From contig CALZJC010000018.1 of assembly GCA_945787525.1 (NCBI GenBank), positions 1 to 44,635 of the forward strand: DNA of 44,635 bases, read 5' to 3'. Made by a program: the position numbers and the translations under genes. The notes under the pieces were generated by a model. The model was given only the letters and a program-made list of their open reading frames with translations. It was not told where the DNA came from and did not search any database. This DNA comes from Thermoanaerobaculia bacterium. GTDB taxonomy: Bacteria; Acidobacteriota; Thermoanaerobaculia; Multivoradales; JAHEKO01. Numbering within the stretch: position 1 is the first letter of the stretch; each line of letters starts with the position of its first letter. Positions 17,361 through 27,449 of this stretch are shown here, in pieces.

Positions 17361-18182
17361 ATGAACGGACCACGCAAAGCAACGGTCAATCTGGGTCTTG
17401 TCAGCTTGTTGGGGGTCCTCCTCAACTCGTGCCTGTTTCCCGAGCTCATCGACGTCTTCGTCTCTGAGGAAGGCGACGGTTTCCTCGTGAGCGTCTCCGT
17501 GGGCAGCGACATCTCGCTCTGCAGCAACGAGGGTGGGGGAGACTTCCTGTGTCTTTATGCCGGGGAAGCGGGGGCCTCCATCACCAGCGATGTGACCCTA
17601 ACCGGAGCCGATATCGCCTTTCTGTTGCTGCTCGACCCCATGATCGTTCAGCTACCCCTCGCGGCGACGAGCTTCGCCGGCACCTTTCTTCACAACGACA
17701 CCAGCATGAGCGGCAACCTGGCGATCACCTCGGGCCTCGCCGCTTTCGACGCCGACTTCGACACCACGGTCGTCGCCGAGCCGGGCACGCAATTCGTCAT
17801 TCTGGATCTGCCGGCCGGTGCACCCACGCAAGGTAGTTTCTCGTTCAACTTCAACTACACAATGCCCCCGGGCACGACCTCTCTCCAGATGAAGTCGATG
17901 TTCACCGGCAGGGTCGACGCCGCCGGCCAGACTTACTACCCGCCGCTGCTTCCATGTGAAACCAATTTCGCCAGCGTTCCGGCGCTCAATGTGCCGTTTC
18001 CGTCGGGCGGACAAGTGGTGGTACCCGCGGACATGGCGCAGGGCTGCACCAACGCGGTCTACAACTACGGCGCCGCGGCGCCGGTTCCTGCTGGCGATCG
18101 GTGGTCTCTGCTGGCTCTCGCGCTGCTGCTGGGAACCGCGGCGGCGGCCAGTCTGAGATGGCGCGCGCGACACAACGGGTAG
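17361..18182 (+). CDS. Secreted protein with C-terminal sorting-signal-like tail
   Basis: SD GGGGGAGG before ATG; lipoprotein-like N-terminus (GVLLNSC); C-terminus AAPVPAGDRWSLLALALLLGTAAAASLRWRARHNG resembles VP/IPTL-CTERM (Pro motif, TM helix, basic tail). Confidence 0.7.
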   Translation: MNGPRKATVNLGLVSLLGVLLNSCLFPELIDVFVSEEGDGFLVSVSVGSDISLCSNEGGGDFLCLYAGEAGASITSDVTLTGADIAFLLLLDPMIVQLPLAATSFAGTFLHNDTSMSGNLAITSGLAAFDADFDTTVVAEPGTQFVILDLPAGAPTQGSFSFNFNYTMPPGTTSLQMKSMFTGRVDAAGQTYYPPLLPCETNFASVPALNVPFPSGGQVVVPADMAQGCTNAVYNYGAAAPVPAGDRWSLLALALLLGTAAAASLRWRARHNG

Positions 18183-18318
18183 CTGCGTCTTCGTAATCCT
18201 CTGATCGAGGACGTACCTCTGGGTGGGCGCAAAAGGGCGTCGGGCGGGCGGCGGATGGCTGTCCCGAAACGCCCTGGTCGCTCGTCTCGCGCTGCCTGTG
18301 CCGCCTTATACTCCTACC

Positions 18319-20994
18319 ATGCGCATTCGGACGAAGCTCGCTACCGCCCTGATTCTCTCTGCTTTCCTCGCGTCTCTCGCTACGGCTGCCGAGCTCGCCG
18401 CGGGTAGCGCTGACACGGGGTATCTGGAGACGGTGCTGCCGAACGGCCTGCGGGTCGCTCTGGACGAGCGGCGCGAGGTGCCGATGGTCAGCGCCACGGC
18501 CATCGTCGGGGCGGGATCCGCCCTCGAGTCGGAGGATTTCTCCGGCGCCTCGCACCTGCTGGAGCACCTGCTCTTCAACGGCACGACGACGATGAGCCAG
18601 GAGGAGCTGTACGCGGCGGTGGATCGCATCGGCGGCTACAGCAACGCCCACACCGACGAGGACCACACCTACTACACGATGCTCGTGCCGGCGGCTCATG
18701 CGGCGAGCGGCCTGGAGATCCAGGCGGCGATGCTGTTCGATTCGACGATTCCCGAGGAGAAGTACGACAAGGAGCGCAAGATCGTGCTCGAGGAGATCGC
18801 CAAGGACCGCTCGCGGCCGGATCACGAGGTCGACCTGGCGATCCGCCAGCGGACCGCGCCGGAGACACCCTATGCCCGACCCGTCATCGGGACCTACGAG
18901 TCGCTGGCCGGGATCGCGCGGGACCGGGTGTGGGAGTACTACAAACGGCGCTATGTGCCCGAGAACATCCTCCTCTTCGTGGCCGGTGACTTCGCCGCCG
19001 GAGAGATGCTGAAGGTGGTCGAGCGGATCTACGATCCGCCCGCCGCCGGAGAGCCCCTGCCGCCGGTGCCCGACCCGTTTGCGGGTCCCGGACAGGGGAC
19101 TCTGACGCGGATCGGCCAGGAGACGCCCTCGGCGGTGGTCACCGTGACGCTTCCGGCCCCTGGCCCGTGTGAGGCCGGCGGTCCCGAGGTGGAGATCATC
19201 GCCGCGGTGCTCTCGAGCGAGGCGGGCCCCCTCCGGCGGGCGGTGCCCGGCGATGAGGCGAGTCGGATCTCCGCCACCCACGTGACGCGACCGGTTGGCA
19301 GCGCGCTGTCGATTCGCGCCGACCTGTTGACCGGCGTCGATCCCGGACCGGTGGCCGAGCGGCTCATCGGAGCCCTGGATGCCACCGGCCGCCGGGGTCT
19401 CGAACAGCCGGGGTTCGGTTCGGTCGAGCTGATGCGGGCCAGCGCCGCCGCGCGTTCGAGACAGCTGCTCATGGGCCAGCGGCTGCACTATCTGGGCATG
19501 ATGGTGGCGGACGCGCTGGGCGCCTGCGGGGGCTCGGTCGCGCCGCTCCTGCGACCCGAGGAACGGGTCGAGCAGACCCCCACGGGCGTGGCAGACACCG
19601 CGGCGGCTCTGTTGGGTGACCTGGCGCGACGGGCCCGAGTCGTGGTGATCGATCCCGGTGGCGGAGCAACGACCACCGGGCCGATACCGGAGCCGGCCAC
19701 GGTTGCGGCGGTCGAATCCCCTCCGTCCGCGGGCCCGACAGCCGCGGATCTCGACCGCACTCTCGACAACGGCATGAGAGTGCTGGTGTCCCAGGAGCCC
19801 GGCACCCAGGTGACCGGTTTCCACCTGCTGATCCGCGACCGGTCGGCGCGGGAGCCCGACGGGCAGGTTGGAATCGCCGATTTGCTGCACCGGCTGTTGC
19901 CCCGCGGCACCCGGCTCTCCGACCGCGGGCAGCTCGAGGCGCGGCTCGAAAGACTGGGTGCCGAGCTCAAGACCGCCGATGCCGACTTCATTCCCTATGA
20001 CGACTACTACACCGATCCCGGCCACTCTTTTGTCCGGCTCGAGGTCCAGGCGGACAACTGGCTGCCGGCGCTCGACCTGTTGGCCGAGCTGGTGAGGCTG
20101 CCGGCGCTCTCCAGGGCCGAGTTCGAGACCCTGCACTCGACTCGCCTGGCCCGCGCCGAAAAGGAGGCCTCGTCCCCGACCGAGGTCGGCCGGTCCGCCT
20201 ACCGGGCTGCGTTGCTCGGCGCCGAACATGCTCTGGCCAGGCCGGTCGTCGGCACGCCGGCGAGCCTGGGCAGCGTGACCCACGAGGCTCTGGTGGACTT
20301 CGCCGGCACCTATCTGGGACCCCGTGCCCTGATCCTGAGCGCCGTCGGGCCGCAGGAGGTCGAGGACGTCTTTGGCGCCGTCGCCGAGCGGTTCGCCTCG
20401 GCGGAGCCGGTTTCCGAGTGGTCGCCGGTGGCGCCCTGGCCGCTGACCGGAGAGGCGGGCCCGGTGGTCGAAGTGGCCCTGGGCGCCGACCAGGCGAAGA
20501 TCTATCTGGGGTTGATCGACGAGGTGGCGCCCGCCGATCGAGCCGCCCTGACGCTGCTCGCGGCCATCGCCTCGGATCGACTGGCCATGACCTTGAGGGA
20601 GGAGCAGGGCCTGGCCTATCGACTGGGCGCTTCGGTGACCTTCTCCGAGACGCCGGCGTTGGCCTGGCTCACCGTCGAGATGGGTACCCGGCCGGAGAAT
20701 CGCGACCAGGCCCTGGACGGGTTGCGCAGCCAGCTGGAGAGCCTGCGCACGAGCATGGTGGACGACGAGCAGATCGAGCGGATACGGGCGGTTCTCGCAA
20801 GCAGGGCGCTGATGCGGCGGATGACGGCGGTCAACCGGGCCCGCTACATCGGTTTGCGGGCCTTCAGCGGGGTTGCGGCGCGGGAGGACCTGGATGCCCT
20901 CGAAGCGCTCGACCGGGTGAGCCGCGATCAGCTCGAGCGTCTCGCCGGTGAATGGCTGGATCCGGCCCGTCACCGGGTGACCGTCGTGCACTGA
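18319..20994 (+). CDS. M16-family (pitrilysin-type) zinc peptidase, two tandem M16 halves
   Basis: VLPNGLRVALDERREVPMVSATAIVGAGSALESEDFSGASHLLEHLLFNGT (HxxEH) plus RPVIGTYESLAGI...YYKRRYVPENILLFVAGDF; second half DNGMRVLVSQEPGTQVTGFHLLIRDRS. Confidence 0.92.
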   Translation: MRIRTKLATALILSAFLASLATAAELAAGSADTGYLETVLPNGLRVALDERREVPMVSATAIVGAGSALESEDFSGASHLLEHLLFNGTTTMSQEELYAAVDRIGGYSNAHTDEDHTYYTMLVPAAHAASGLEIQAAMLFDSTIPEEKYDKERKIVLEEIAKDRSRPDHEVDLAIRQRTAPETPYARPVIGTYESLAGIARDRVWEYYKRRYVPENILLFVAGDFAAGEMLKVVERIYDPPAAGEPLPPVPDPFAGPGQGTLTRIGQETPSAVVTVTLPAPGPCEAGGPEVEIIAAVLSSEAGPLRRAVPGDEASRISATHVTRPVGSALSIRADLLTGVDPGPVAERLIGALDATGRRGLEQPGFGSVELMRASAAARSRQLLMGQRLHYLGMMVADALGACGGSVAPLLRPEERVEQTPTGVADTAAALLGDLARRARVVVIDPGGGATTTGPIPEPATVAAVESPPSAGPTAADLDRTLDNGMRVLVSQEPGTQVTGFHLLIRDRSAREPDGQVGIADLLHRLLPRGTRLSDRGQLEARLERLGAELKTADADFIPYDDYYTDPGHSFVRLEVQADNWLPALDLLAELVRLPALSRAEFETLHSTRLARAEKEASSPTEVGRSAYRAALLGAEHALARPVVGTPASLGSVTHEALVDFAGTYLGPRALILSAVGPQEVEDVFGAVAERFASAEPVSEWSPVAPWPLTGEAGPVVEVALGADQAKIYLGLIDEVAPADRAALTLLAAIASDRLAMTLREEQGLAYRLGASVTFSETPALAWLTVEMGTRPENRDQALDGLRSQLESLRTSMVDDEQIERIRAVLASRALMRRMTAVNRARYIGLRAFSGVAAREDLDALEALDRVSRDQLERLAGEWLDPARHRVTVVH

Positions 20995-21133
20995 GACCGG
21001 GGTGGTCAACCCGGACGAGTTTTGGGCGTAAGCTTATGCAGCCGCTCGAGATGAGCGTCGCACACGACCGCGGTGGTCCCGCTCCTGCGTGGGCTATCGG
21101 ATCTTCGTATCAGATCGACACAGGGAGCAAGCC

Positions 21134-23368
21134 ATGACCCAACAGCCGCCAAGATGCACCACATTGGCAGTCACTCTACTGCTGGCACTCGCCTCGATTG
21201 CGGGGCTGGCGGTGGCCCAGGACGCGGACGATGCCACCCTCGAAGTGACGGTGCGCGACCGCTGGGGCGCGGTGCCGGGGGCCACGGTCCAGGTAACCGA
21301 CCAGGAGCGTGAGTTCGGCCGGCGCCAGACCAGCGACGCCGCCGGATTGGCGACCTTCGCGGCGCTGGCCGCGGGCATCTATCGGGTCGAGGTGGCCCTC
21401 GACGGCTTCGTGCCGTACCTGGAGGAGGGCATCACCCTGGCCGCCGGGGGGCGGGCGACGGTGGAGGCGAGGCTCGCCCTCACCCAGTTCTCCTCATCGG
21501 TCACGGTCACCACCGCCAACCGGCGCGAGCAGCTGCTGCTCGACGTGGCCGAGCCCACGACGCTGATCGACGAGATGCAGATTCTCGACACCGGTGGCCT
21601 GTCGGCGAAGGACGTTCTGGCGGAGCAGGCCGGTTCCGGCATCGTGGTTCAGACCGGCGGCGGCCGGGGGCACGTGTCGATCAACGGGGTCGGCAACGAC
21701 GGCGTTCTGGTGCTGATCGACGGACGGCGTTATCTGGGCCGCGACGGCATCGGCAACTTCAACCTCGAGGATCTCGACCTGTCGGGGGCGGAACGTGTGG
21801 AGGTGGTCAAGGGCGCCGGATCGGCCCTCTACGGCACCGATGCCCTGGGGGGAGTCATCAACATCATCACCAAGAAAGCCGAGCAGGGCACCCGGAACAG
21901 GATCGAGGTGACGGCCGGCTCGCACAGCGACCTGCGGGTAGCGGACAGCTTCAGCAAGCGCACCGGCAAGTACGGGCTCGAGCTCATCGGCTCCTTCCGG
22001 ACCTTCGACGGCTTCGATCTCGACCCGGGTGATCCGCAGCTCCAGGGCGAGCCCAGCAGCGAGCGGCTCGATCTCCAGGTGAACGCGGACCGCCAGCTCT
22101 CCGACGGCATCACCGGCGGCCTGTTTGCCAACTACTCCCGCCGCGAGGTCAGGGACAACTTCTTCACCGGTGCCACGCAGCTCGGGCAGGAGGTCTTCGA
22201 CCAGCAGCTGGACCTGACGCGCTACACCCTGTCGCCCGAGTTCGACTTCGTGCTCTCGCCCAGCACCTCACTCAGCGTCACGCTGACGCAAGGCAAGTAT
22301 GACCGCGACGAGAACGACGTCTACGCCGACCGGGTGGAGGCGGTGCCGTCGTGGCAGGAGTGGAACACCGAGGGCAAGGCCACTGTGCGCCAGGGCTGGC
22401 GGGCGCTGGACCAGGACCAGCTGTTGCAGGTGGGTGTCGAGTTTCGCCGGCAGAAGATGGACCGTTCCGCCCTGCGCCGGCCGGGGACCGACTCGTCGGA
22501 GGTCGATCGCGACCTCAGCGTTGCCTGGTTCCAGCAGGAGCTCAACCTGGGCCCCAAACTGACTCTGGCCGGCGGTCTGCGGTACGACGACGACAGCGAG
22601 TACGGCAGCGAGACGAGCCCCAAGCTCAGCGCGGTCTTCGCCGGCAGTGAGAAGACCCGCCTGCGGGCCAGCTATGGCCACGGCTTTCGGGCGCCGCGGT
22701 TCGGCGAGCTGTTCATCGAGATTCCGTTCTTCTTTGTCGGCAACCCCGACCTGAACCCGGAGACCTCGGACACCCTGACCGCCGGATTCACCTACTTCGG
22801 CGACCGGGTCAAGGCCTCGGTCGATTACTTCGACACCGAGCTCGACAACGCCATCGCCTTCGACTTCGGCAATTTCATCCCGCCCTTCAGCTTCAGGAAC
22901 ATTCCGGGGATCTCGACGCGCCAGGGCTACAACCTCGAGCTGACCGTCGATCTGCCCGGAGGCTTCACCCCGTCTGTCGCGTATACCAAGCTCGACGCCG
23001 AAGACGCCGACGGCGAGAATCTCGGCGGCTTCGCCGAGGACACGGCGTTCTTCAAGCTGCTCTGGCAGGACCCCGGCCGCGGCCTGCGCGCCAACCTGCG
23101 GGCCGAGTACCGTGGCGAGACGAATCCCGGCAGCTTCGACGGCAGCTTTACACCGAGCTACACCCTGTGGAACCTGCAGGCCAGCAAGACCCTGCAGGCG
23201 GCCGGGCGCAAGTACCGCCTGTGGGCGCGAGTCGACAATCTCACTGACGAATCCGACATCTTCCGGCGCGACGCTGCCGGCATGCCGATTCCCGGAGAGC
23301 TTCAGGTCTGGGAGGACGGTCGCAACTACCACGTCGGAGTGGCGATCGATTTCGAGGGGCGGCAGTAA
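21134..23368 (+). CDS. TonB-dependent receptor with N-terminal carboxypeptidase-regulatory-like domain
   Basis: LEVTVRDRWGAVPGATVQVTDQ...; plug VVQTGGGRGHVSINGVGNDGVLVLIDGRRYLG...VEVVKGAGSALYGTDALGGVINIITKKAE; beta-barrel to the C-terminus. Confidence 0.94.
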   Translation: MTQQPPRCTTLAVTLLLALASIAGLAVAQDADDATLEVTVRDRWGAVPGATVQVTDQEREFGRRQTSDAAGLATFAALAAGIYRVEVALDGFVPYLEEGITLAAGGRATVEARLALTQFSSSVTVTTANRREQLLLDVAEPTTLIDEMQILDTGGLSAKDVLAEQAGSGIVVQTGGGRGHVSINGVGNDGVLVLIDGRRYLGRDGIGNFNLEDLDLSGAERVEVVKGAGSALYGTDALGGVINIITKKAEQGTRNRIEVTAGSHSDLRVADSFSKRTGKYGLELIGSFRTFDGFDLDPGDPQLQGEPSSERLDLQVNADRQLSDGITGGLFANYSRREVRDNFFTGATQLGQEVFDQQLDLTRYTLSPEFDFVLSPSTSLSVTLTQGKYDRDENDVYADRVEAVPSWQEWNTEGKATVRQGWRALDQDQLLQVGVEFRRQKMDRSALRRPGTDSSEVDRDLSVAWFQQELNLGPKLTLAGGLRYDDDSEYGSETSPKLSAVFAGSEKTRLRASYGHGFRAPRFGELFIEIPFFFVGNPDLNPETSDTLTAGFTYFGDRVKASVDYFDTELDNAIAFDFGNFIPPFSFRNIPGISTRQGYNLELTVDLPGGFTPSVAYTKLDAEDADGENLGGFAEDTAFFKLLWQDPGRGLRANLRAEYRGETNPGSFDGSFTPSYTLWNLQASKTLQAAGRKYRLWARVDNLTDESDIFRRDAAGMPIPGELQVWEDGRNYHVGVAIDFEGRQ

Positions 23369-23425
23369 GGGGTAGCGGACCTACCTGCAGCGCTGCTTGC
23401 GGCGCCAGGACGAGGAGACCAGCTG

Positions 23426-26400
23426 ATGCTCGAACGAAGCCTGGCGGCGATCTGCCTGTTGGCCTGCGCTGGTCCGGTCGCGGCCGGAGAGCGCATCCGG
23501 CACGAGATGACGGTCGACCTCGATCCGGTTTCGCATCGCCTCGAAGTGAGTGACCGGGTGACCTTGGGTGCGGTGCCGGAGGGCGGGGCGGTGGAGTTCC
23601 TCCTCAACTCCGCTCTCGAGATTCGCCTGAGCGAGCCCGCCGTCACCGAGGTGCCCTTGGGCGACGTCGAGGCGTTTTTCGGCATCAACACCAGCCCGGA
23701 GGAGTCGGACCGGGCGCCACTGACCCGCTATCGGGTGGAGTCGGTGCCGGAGGGAGGCGGTCTCACCCTGGTGTACGAGGGCGTCTTCGACTTCGGGCTC
23801 TCGGATCAGAAAGAGGAGTACACGCGCGGCTTTCGCTCCACCATCGGCATGCTCGGCGAAGAGGGCGTGTTCCTCGGCGGAAGCAGCTTCTGGTACCCGT
23901 ACTTCGACGATCGGCTGGTGGAGTTCCAGCTGAGTGTGGGTCTGCCCGCGGACTGGCACGTCATCAGCCAGGGCGACGGCACGTCGCGCGACGAGGGCGG
24001 CCGCGCCCAGTGGGACTCGCAGGGCCCCATGGACGAGATCTACCTGGTCGGCGGGCCGCTGGACGTCTATCGCGACGCGGCCGGTGCGGTCGAGGCGCTG
24101 GTCTACCTGCGCCAGCCGGACGCCTCGCTGGCCGGCAAGTACCTGGCCGCGACATCGCAGTACGTCGAGATGTACCGCAATCTCATCGGTCCCTACCCCT
24201 ACGGCAAGTTCGCCCTGGTCGAGAACTTCTGGGAGACCGGCTACGGCATGCCCTCGTTCACCCTGCTCGGCCCCACCGTCATCCGCTTCCCGTTCATCCT
24301 GCACTCCTCGTATCCGCACGAGATCCTGCACAACTGGTGGGGCAACTCGGTCTTCGTCGACTACGAGACCGGCAACTGGTGCGAGGGCTTGACCGCCTAC
24401 ATGGCCGACCACCTGATCAAGGAGCAGCGGGGCCAGGGAGAGGCCTACCGGCGGGACGCGCTGCAGAAGTACCGGGACTACGTCAAAGAGGGCAAGGACT
24501 TCCCGCTGAGCGAGTTTCGCTCGCGCCACAGCTCGGCCACCGAGGCGGTCGGTTACGGCAAGACGCTGATGGTCTTCCACATGCTGCGCCGGCAGGTCGG
24601 AGACGACGCCTTCCGCCGGGCGATGGCCCGTGTCTACCGGGGCTTTCGCGGCAAGAAGGCCTCGTTTGCGGACCTCCGGGAGGCCTTCGAATCGGAGACT
24701 GGCGAGGAGCTCGGGCGTTTCTTCGAGCAGTGGGTGATGCGACCGGGCGCCCCTGTGCTGGGCGTTGACGTCACCTCGGTGCGGGAGGGAGCGGGCGGCT
24801 ACACCGTGACCGGGTCCCTCAGCCAGTCCGGGGACGGGGAGCCGTTCGCCGTCAGCGTGCCGTTCGCTTTGCACACCGCCTCGGGCACTCTGGAGTCGGT
24901 CGTGCAGATCGCCGCTGGCCGCATCCCGTTCGAGATCCACAGCAGCGCCGAGCCGTTGGTCCTCGAGGTCGATCCCCAGTTCGACGTCTTCCGCCAGCTC
25001 GATCCGCGCGAGACCCCGCCGTCGATCGGTCGCATCTTCGGCGAGGCGGAGATCCTGGCGGTTCTGCCTGAGGCCGCCCCCGCCGCGGCGATCGAGCGTT
25101 ACCGGGAGCTGATGGAGGCTTGGCAGAGCGCGGCGCATTCGATCGAGGTGAGGCTCGACACCGAGGTGACCGAGCTGCCCGAGGATCGCTCGATATGGGT
25201 TCTGGGCGCGGCGAATCGCTTCGCCGCTCCGCTGTTCGCCGAGGATCCGCCGGCAGGGCTGACGGTAAGCCGGGAGGCGGTCGGCTTCGGCGACGAAAGC
25301 ACTCCGCTGGCCGGCCATTCGGTGGTCGTCATCCGCCGCCACCCGGACCATCTCGAGAAAGCGATCGGCTGGCTGGTCGTCGAGCCGGAGGCGGCCTTCC
25401 CCGGCATGGGGCGCAAGCTGCCCCACTATGGCAAGTACTCCTATCTGGCCTTCGAAGGTGACGAGCCGACCAACGTCATCAAGGGGCAGTGGCCGGCGTC
25501 GAGCTCGCCGCTGCGCGTCGATCTGCGCCCGGCCGACCGCCGAGCGGAGCCGCTGACCGCCTCTGCCCTCGACCAGCGGGCAGCTCTGGCGGAGCTGCCA
25601 CCGGTCTTCTCATCCCGGGCGCTGATGGAGCACGTCACGTTTCTGGCCTCGCCCGAGCTCGAAGGCCGCGGGGTCGGGGGCGACGGGCTGCAGAAGGCGG
25701 CCGAGTACGTCGCGCAGCGGTTCGCGGCCGCGGGACTCGTGCCGGGTGGCGGCGATGACGGCTGGTTTCAGGTCGTCGAGGTGCCCAGCGGTCCCGACGG
25801 AGAGCCGGCCGAGGTGGTCAACGTCGTCGGCTATCTACCGGGTGCCAACGCGGACTGGTCGGATCAATCGGTGATCGTCGGCGCGCACTACGATCACCTG
25901 GGCCGTGGGTGGCCCGATGTGCATCAGGGGGATGAAGGAAAGATCCACCCCGGAGCCGACGACAACGCCAGCGGCGTGGCCGTCCTCCTCGAGCTCGCCG
26001 CCAACCTGGCCTCGGGGGACCCGCCGGCGCGCAACCTGGTGTTCGTCGCCTTCGCCGCCGAGGAGGCGGGCCGGATCGGCTCGCGCCACTACGTCGACCA
26101 GGGCGCGCCGTTCCCGACCGCGGGCATCCGCGCCGTGGTCAACCTGGACACGGTGGGCCGACTGTTCGATCAGAAGGTGTCGATCCTCGGCACCGGAACG
26201 GCCACCGAGTGGCAGCACATCTTCCGCGGCTCGAGCTTCGTCACCGGTGTCGAGAGCCGCAATGTGCCCCAGTCCGCCGAGGCCTCGGACCAGATGAGCT
26301 TCATCGAGCAGGCAATCCCGGGAGTCCAGATCTTCACCCAGGCCCATCTCGACTACCATCGAGCCACCGACACGGCGGAGAAGATCGACCCGGCCGGCCT

Positions 26401-26599
26401 GGTCAAGGTGGCGACGCTGGTGAAGGAGGCCGTCGCCTACCTGGCCGAACGAGAGGAGCCGCTGACGGTGACCATCGAGGCCACGGCGCGGGACTTCTCC
26501 GAGGCGTTGAAGAGCCTCGCGGCCGGCGATACGGTCCAGACGACGGTGCTGCGAGAGGGTGAGCAGATCACCGTACCGGTGACGGTCGAGGCGCGATAG
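23426..26599 (+). CDS. M1-M28 fusion metallopeptidase (exported)
   Basis: N-terminal gluzincin motif HEILHNWWGNSVFVDYETGNWCEGLTAYMAD (HExxH-x18-E); C-terminal VIVGAHYDHLG...HPGADDNASGVAVLLELA...FVAFAAEEAGRIGSRHYV M28 motifs. Confidence 0.92.
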   Translation: MLERSLAAICLLACAGPVAAGERIRHEMTVDLDPVSHRLEVSDRVTLGAVPEGGAVEFLLNSALEIRLSEPAVTEVPLGDVEAFFGINTSPEESDRAPLTRYRVESVPEGGGLTLVYEGVFDFGLSDQKEEYTRGFRSTIGMLGEEGVFLGGSSFWYPYFDDRLVEFQLSVGLPADWHVISQGDGTSRDEGGRAQWDSQGPMDEIYLVGGPLDVYRDAAGAVEALVYLRQPDASLAGKYLAATSQYVEMYRNLIGPYPYGKFALVENFWETGYGMPSFTLLGPTVIRFPFILHSSYPHEILHNWWGNSVFVDYETGNWCEGLTAYMADHLIKEQRGQGEAYRRDALQKYRDYVKEGKDFPLSEFRSRHSSATEAVGYGKTLMVFHMLRRQVGDDAFRRAMARVYRGFRGKKASFADLREAFESETGEELGRFFEQWVMRPGAPVLGVDVTSVREGAGGYTVTGSLSQSGDGEPFAVSVPFALHTASGTLESVVQIAAGRIPFEIHSSAEPLVLEVDPQFDVFRQLDPRETPPSIGRIFGEAEILAVLPEAAPAAAIERYRELMEAWQSAAHSIEVRLDTEVTELPEDRSIWVLGAANRFAAPLFAEDPPAGLTVSREAVGFGDESTPLAGHSVVVIRRHPDHLEKAIGWLVVEPEAAFPGMGRKLPHYGKYSYLAFEGDEPTNVIKGQWPASSSPLRVDLRPADRRAEPLTASALDQRAALAELPPVFSSRALMEHVTFLASPELEGRGVGGDGLQKAAEYVAQRFAAAGLVPGGGDDGWFQVVEVPSGPDGEPAEVVNVVGYLPGANADWSDQSVIVGAHYDHLGRGWPDVHQGDEGKIHPGADDNASGVAVLLELAANLASGDPPARNLVFVAFAAEEAGRIGSRHYVDQGAPFPTAGIRAVVNLDTVGRLFDQKVSILGTGTATEWQHIFRGSSFVTGVESRNVPQSAEASDQMSFIEQAIPGVQIFTQAHLDYHRATDTAEKIDPAGLVKVATLVKEAVAYLAEREEPLTVTIEATARDFSEALKSLAAGDTVQTTVLREGEQITVPVTVEAR

Positions 26600-26623
26600 C
26601 TCGCGCAGCGCCGGGTCCTGCCC

Positions 26624-27301
26624 ATGCCGAGAGAGCATCGAATGGCCGCCGGCCGGTCGTCCGTATCGCTGGTCCTGGGCTTCACGGCGCTGGTGCTCGG
26701 TTCGGCCAGCGCTGGCGGCGACGAGCCGCAGACGGCCGCACCGCCGCCGTCATCGCTGGTGCGGGCCGCCGTCGGAATCGAGCACCGCGATGCGGGGCAT
26801 CTCCGGCCCCAGGAGCGGCGGCCGAATCCGCGGTTCACCGGCAACGGCGACGGTACGGTGACGGACAACCTGACGGGCCTGATCTGGCTGCAGGACGCGA
26901 GCTGCGCCACCCTGCCGCGAACGGATGACGCTGGCAGGGCGTTCGGGGCGATAGCGGTTTCGGCCGCCCTCGACCTGGCCGATCCCGAGTGCGGTCTCTC
27001 CGACGGTTCTCAGGCCGGGGATTGGCGCCTGCCGAGCCGCTTCGAGCTGGAGAGCCTGCTGGATCTGGAGTTCCACGACCCGGCGCTGTCGAATGCGGCG
27101 GGCACGGCGAAGTGGAGTGCCGGCGACCCGTTCTCCGGCGTCGAGTCGTCCTGCTACTGGTCGTCGGTTGCCCTGGCCAGCGACCCCACCTACGTCTGGT
27201 GCGTCGACCTCCTCGACGGCCTGGTCTTCTACGTCTACGAGGTCCACTACTACTACGTCTGGCCGGTTCGGGAAACGCGGGAAATGCAGGAAATGCAGTG
27301 A
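26624..27301 (+). CDS. DUF1566 (Lcl-type) domain exported protein
   Basis: PRFTGNGDGTVTDNLTGLIWLQDASC...GDWRLPSRFELESLLD...YWSS...VWCVDLLDG...YYYVWPVR; last residues ETREMQEMQ come from repeat-like DNA. Confidence 0.85.
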   Translation: MPREHRMAAGRSSVSLVLGFTALVLGSASAGGDEPQTAAPPPSSLVRAAVGIEHRDAGHLRPQERRPNPRFTGNGDGTVTDNLTGLIWLQDASCATLPRTDDAGRAFGAIAVSAALDLADPECGLSDGSQAGDWRLPSRFELESLLDLEFHDPALSNAAGTAKWSAGDPFSGVESSCYWSSVALASDPTYVWCVDLLDGLVFYVYEVHYYYVWPVRETREMQEMQ

Positions 27302-27315
27302 CAGGCTACTCATTT
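27280..27315. repeat. Left-end fragment of the MITE-like family (copy 4)
   Basis: GGAAATGCAGGAAATGCAGTGACAGGCTACTCATT matches the (GGAATGCGG)n-TGACAGGCTACTCATT left edge of copies 1-3 with one TIR change (GCAGTG vs GCGGTG). Confidence 0.75.
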
Positions 27316-27449
27316 CGCCAGCGTGGGGCTGCCGAAACCGTCATCGAGCGAGCGGCGCACTGGCCCGCGAGCCATCGCGGTGCGGCCCGTAGACGGGTCG
27401 GGCTTGCTATGGTTGGCGCCTCGAGCCAACTGATCTGGAGGGCCACACG

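Noticed and set aside
17986-21009. 1007-aa minus-strand ORF
   Set aside because: Antisense to the clear M16 peptidase; His/Arg/Gly-rich translation typical of GC-rich shadow frames with no recognisable motif.
23381-25426. 681-aa minus-strand ORF
   Set aside because: Shadow frame of the M1-M28 peptidase; composition HRAQGDR-like, no domain motifs.
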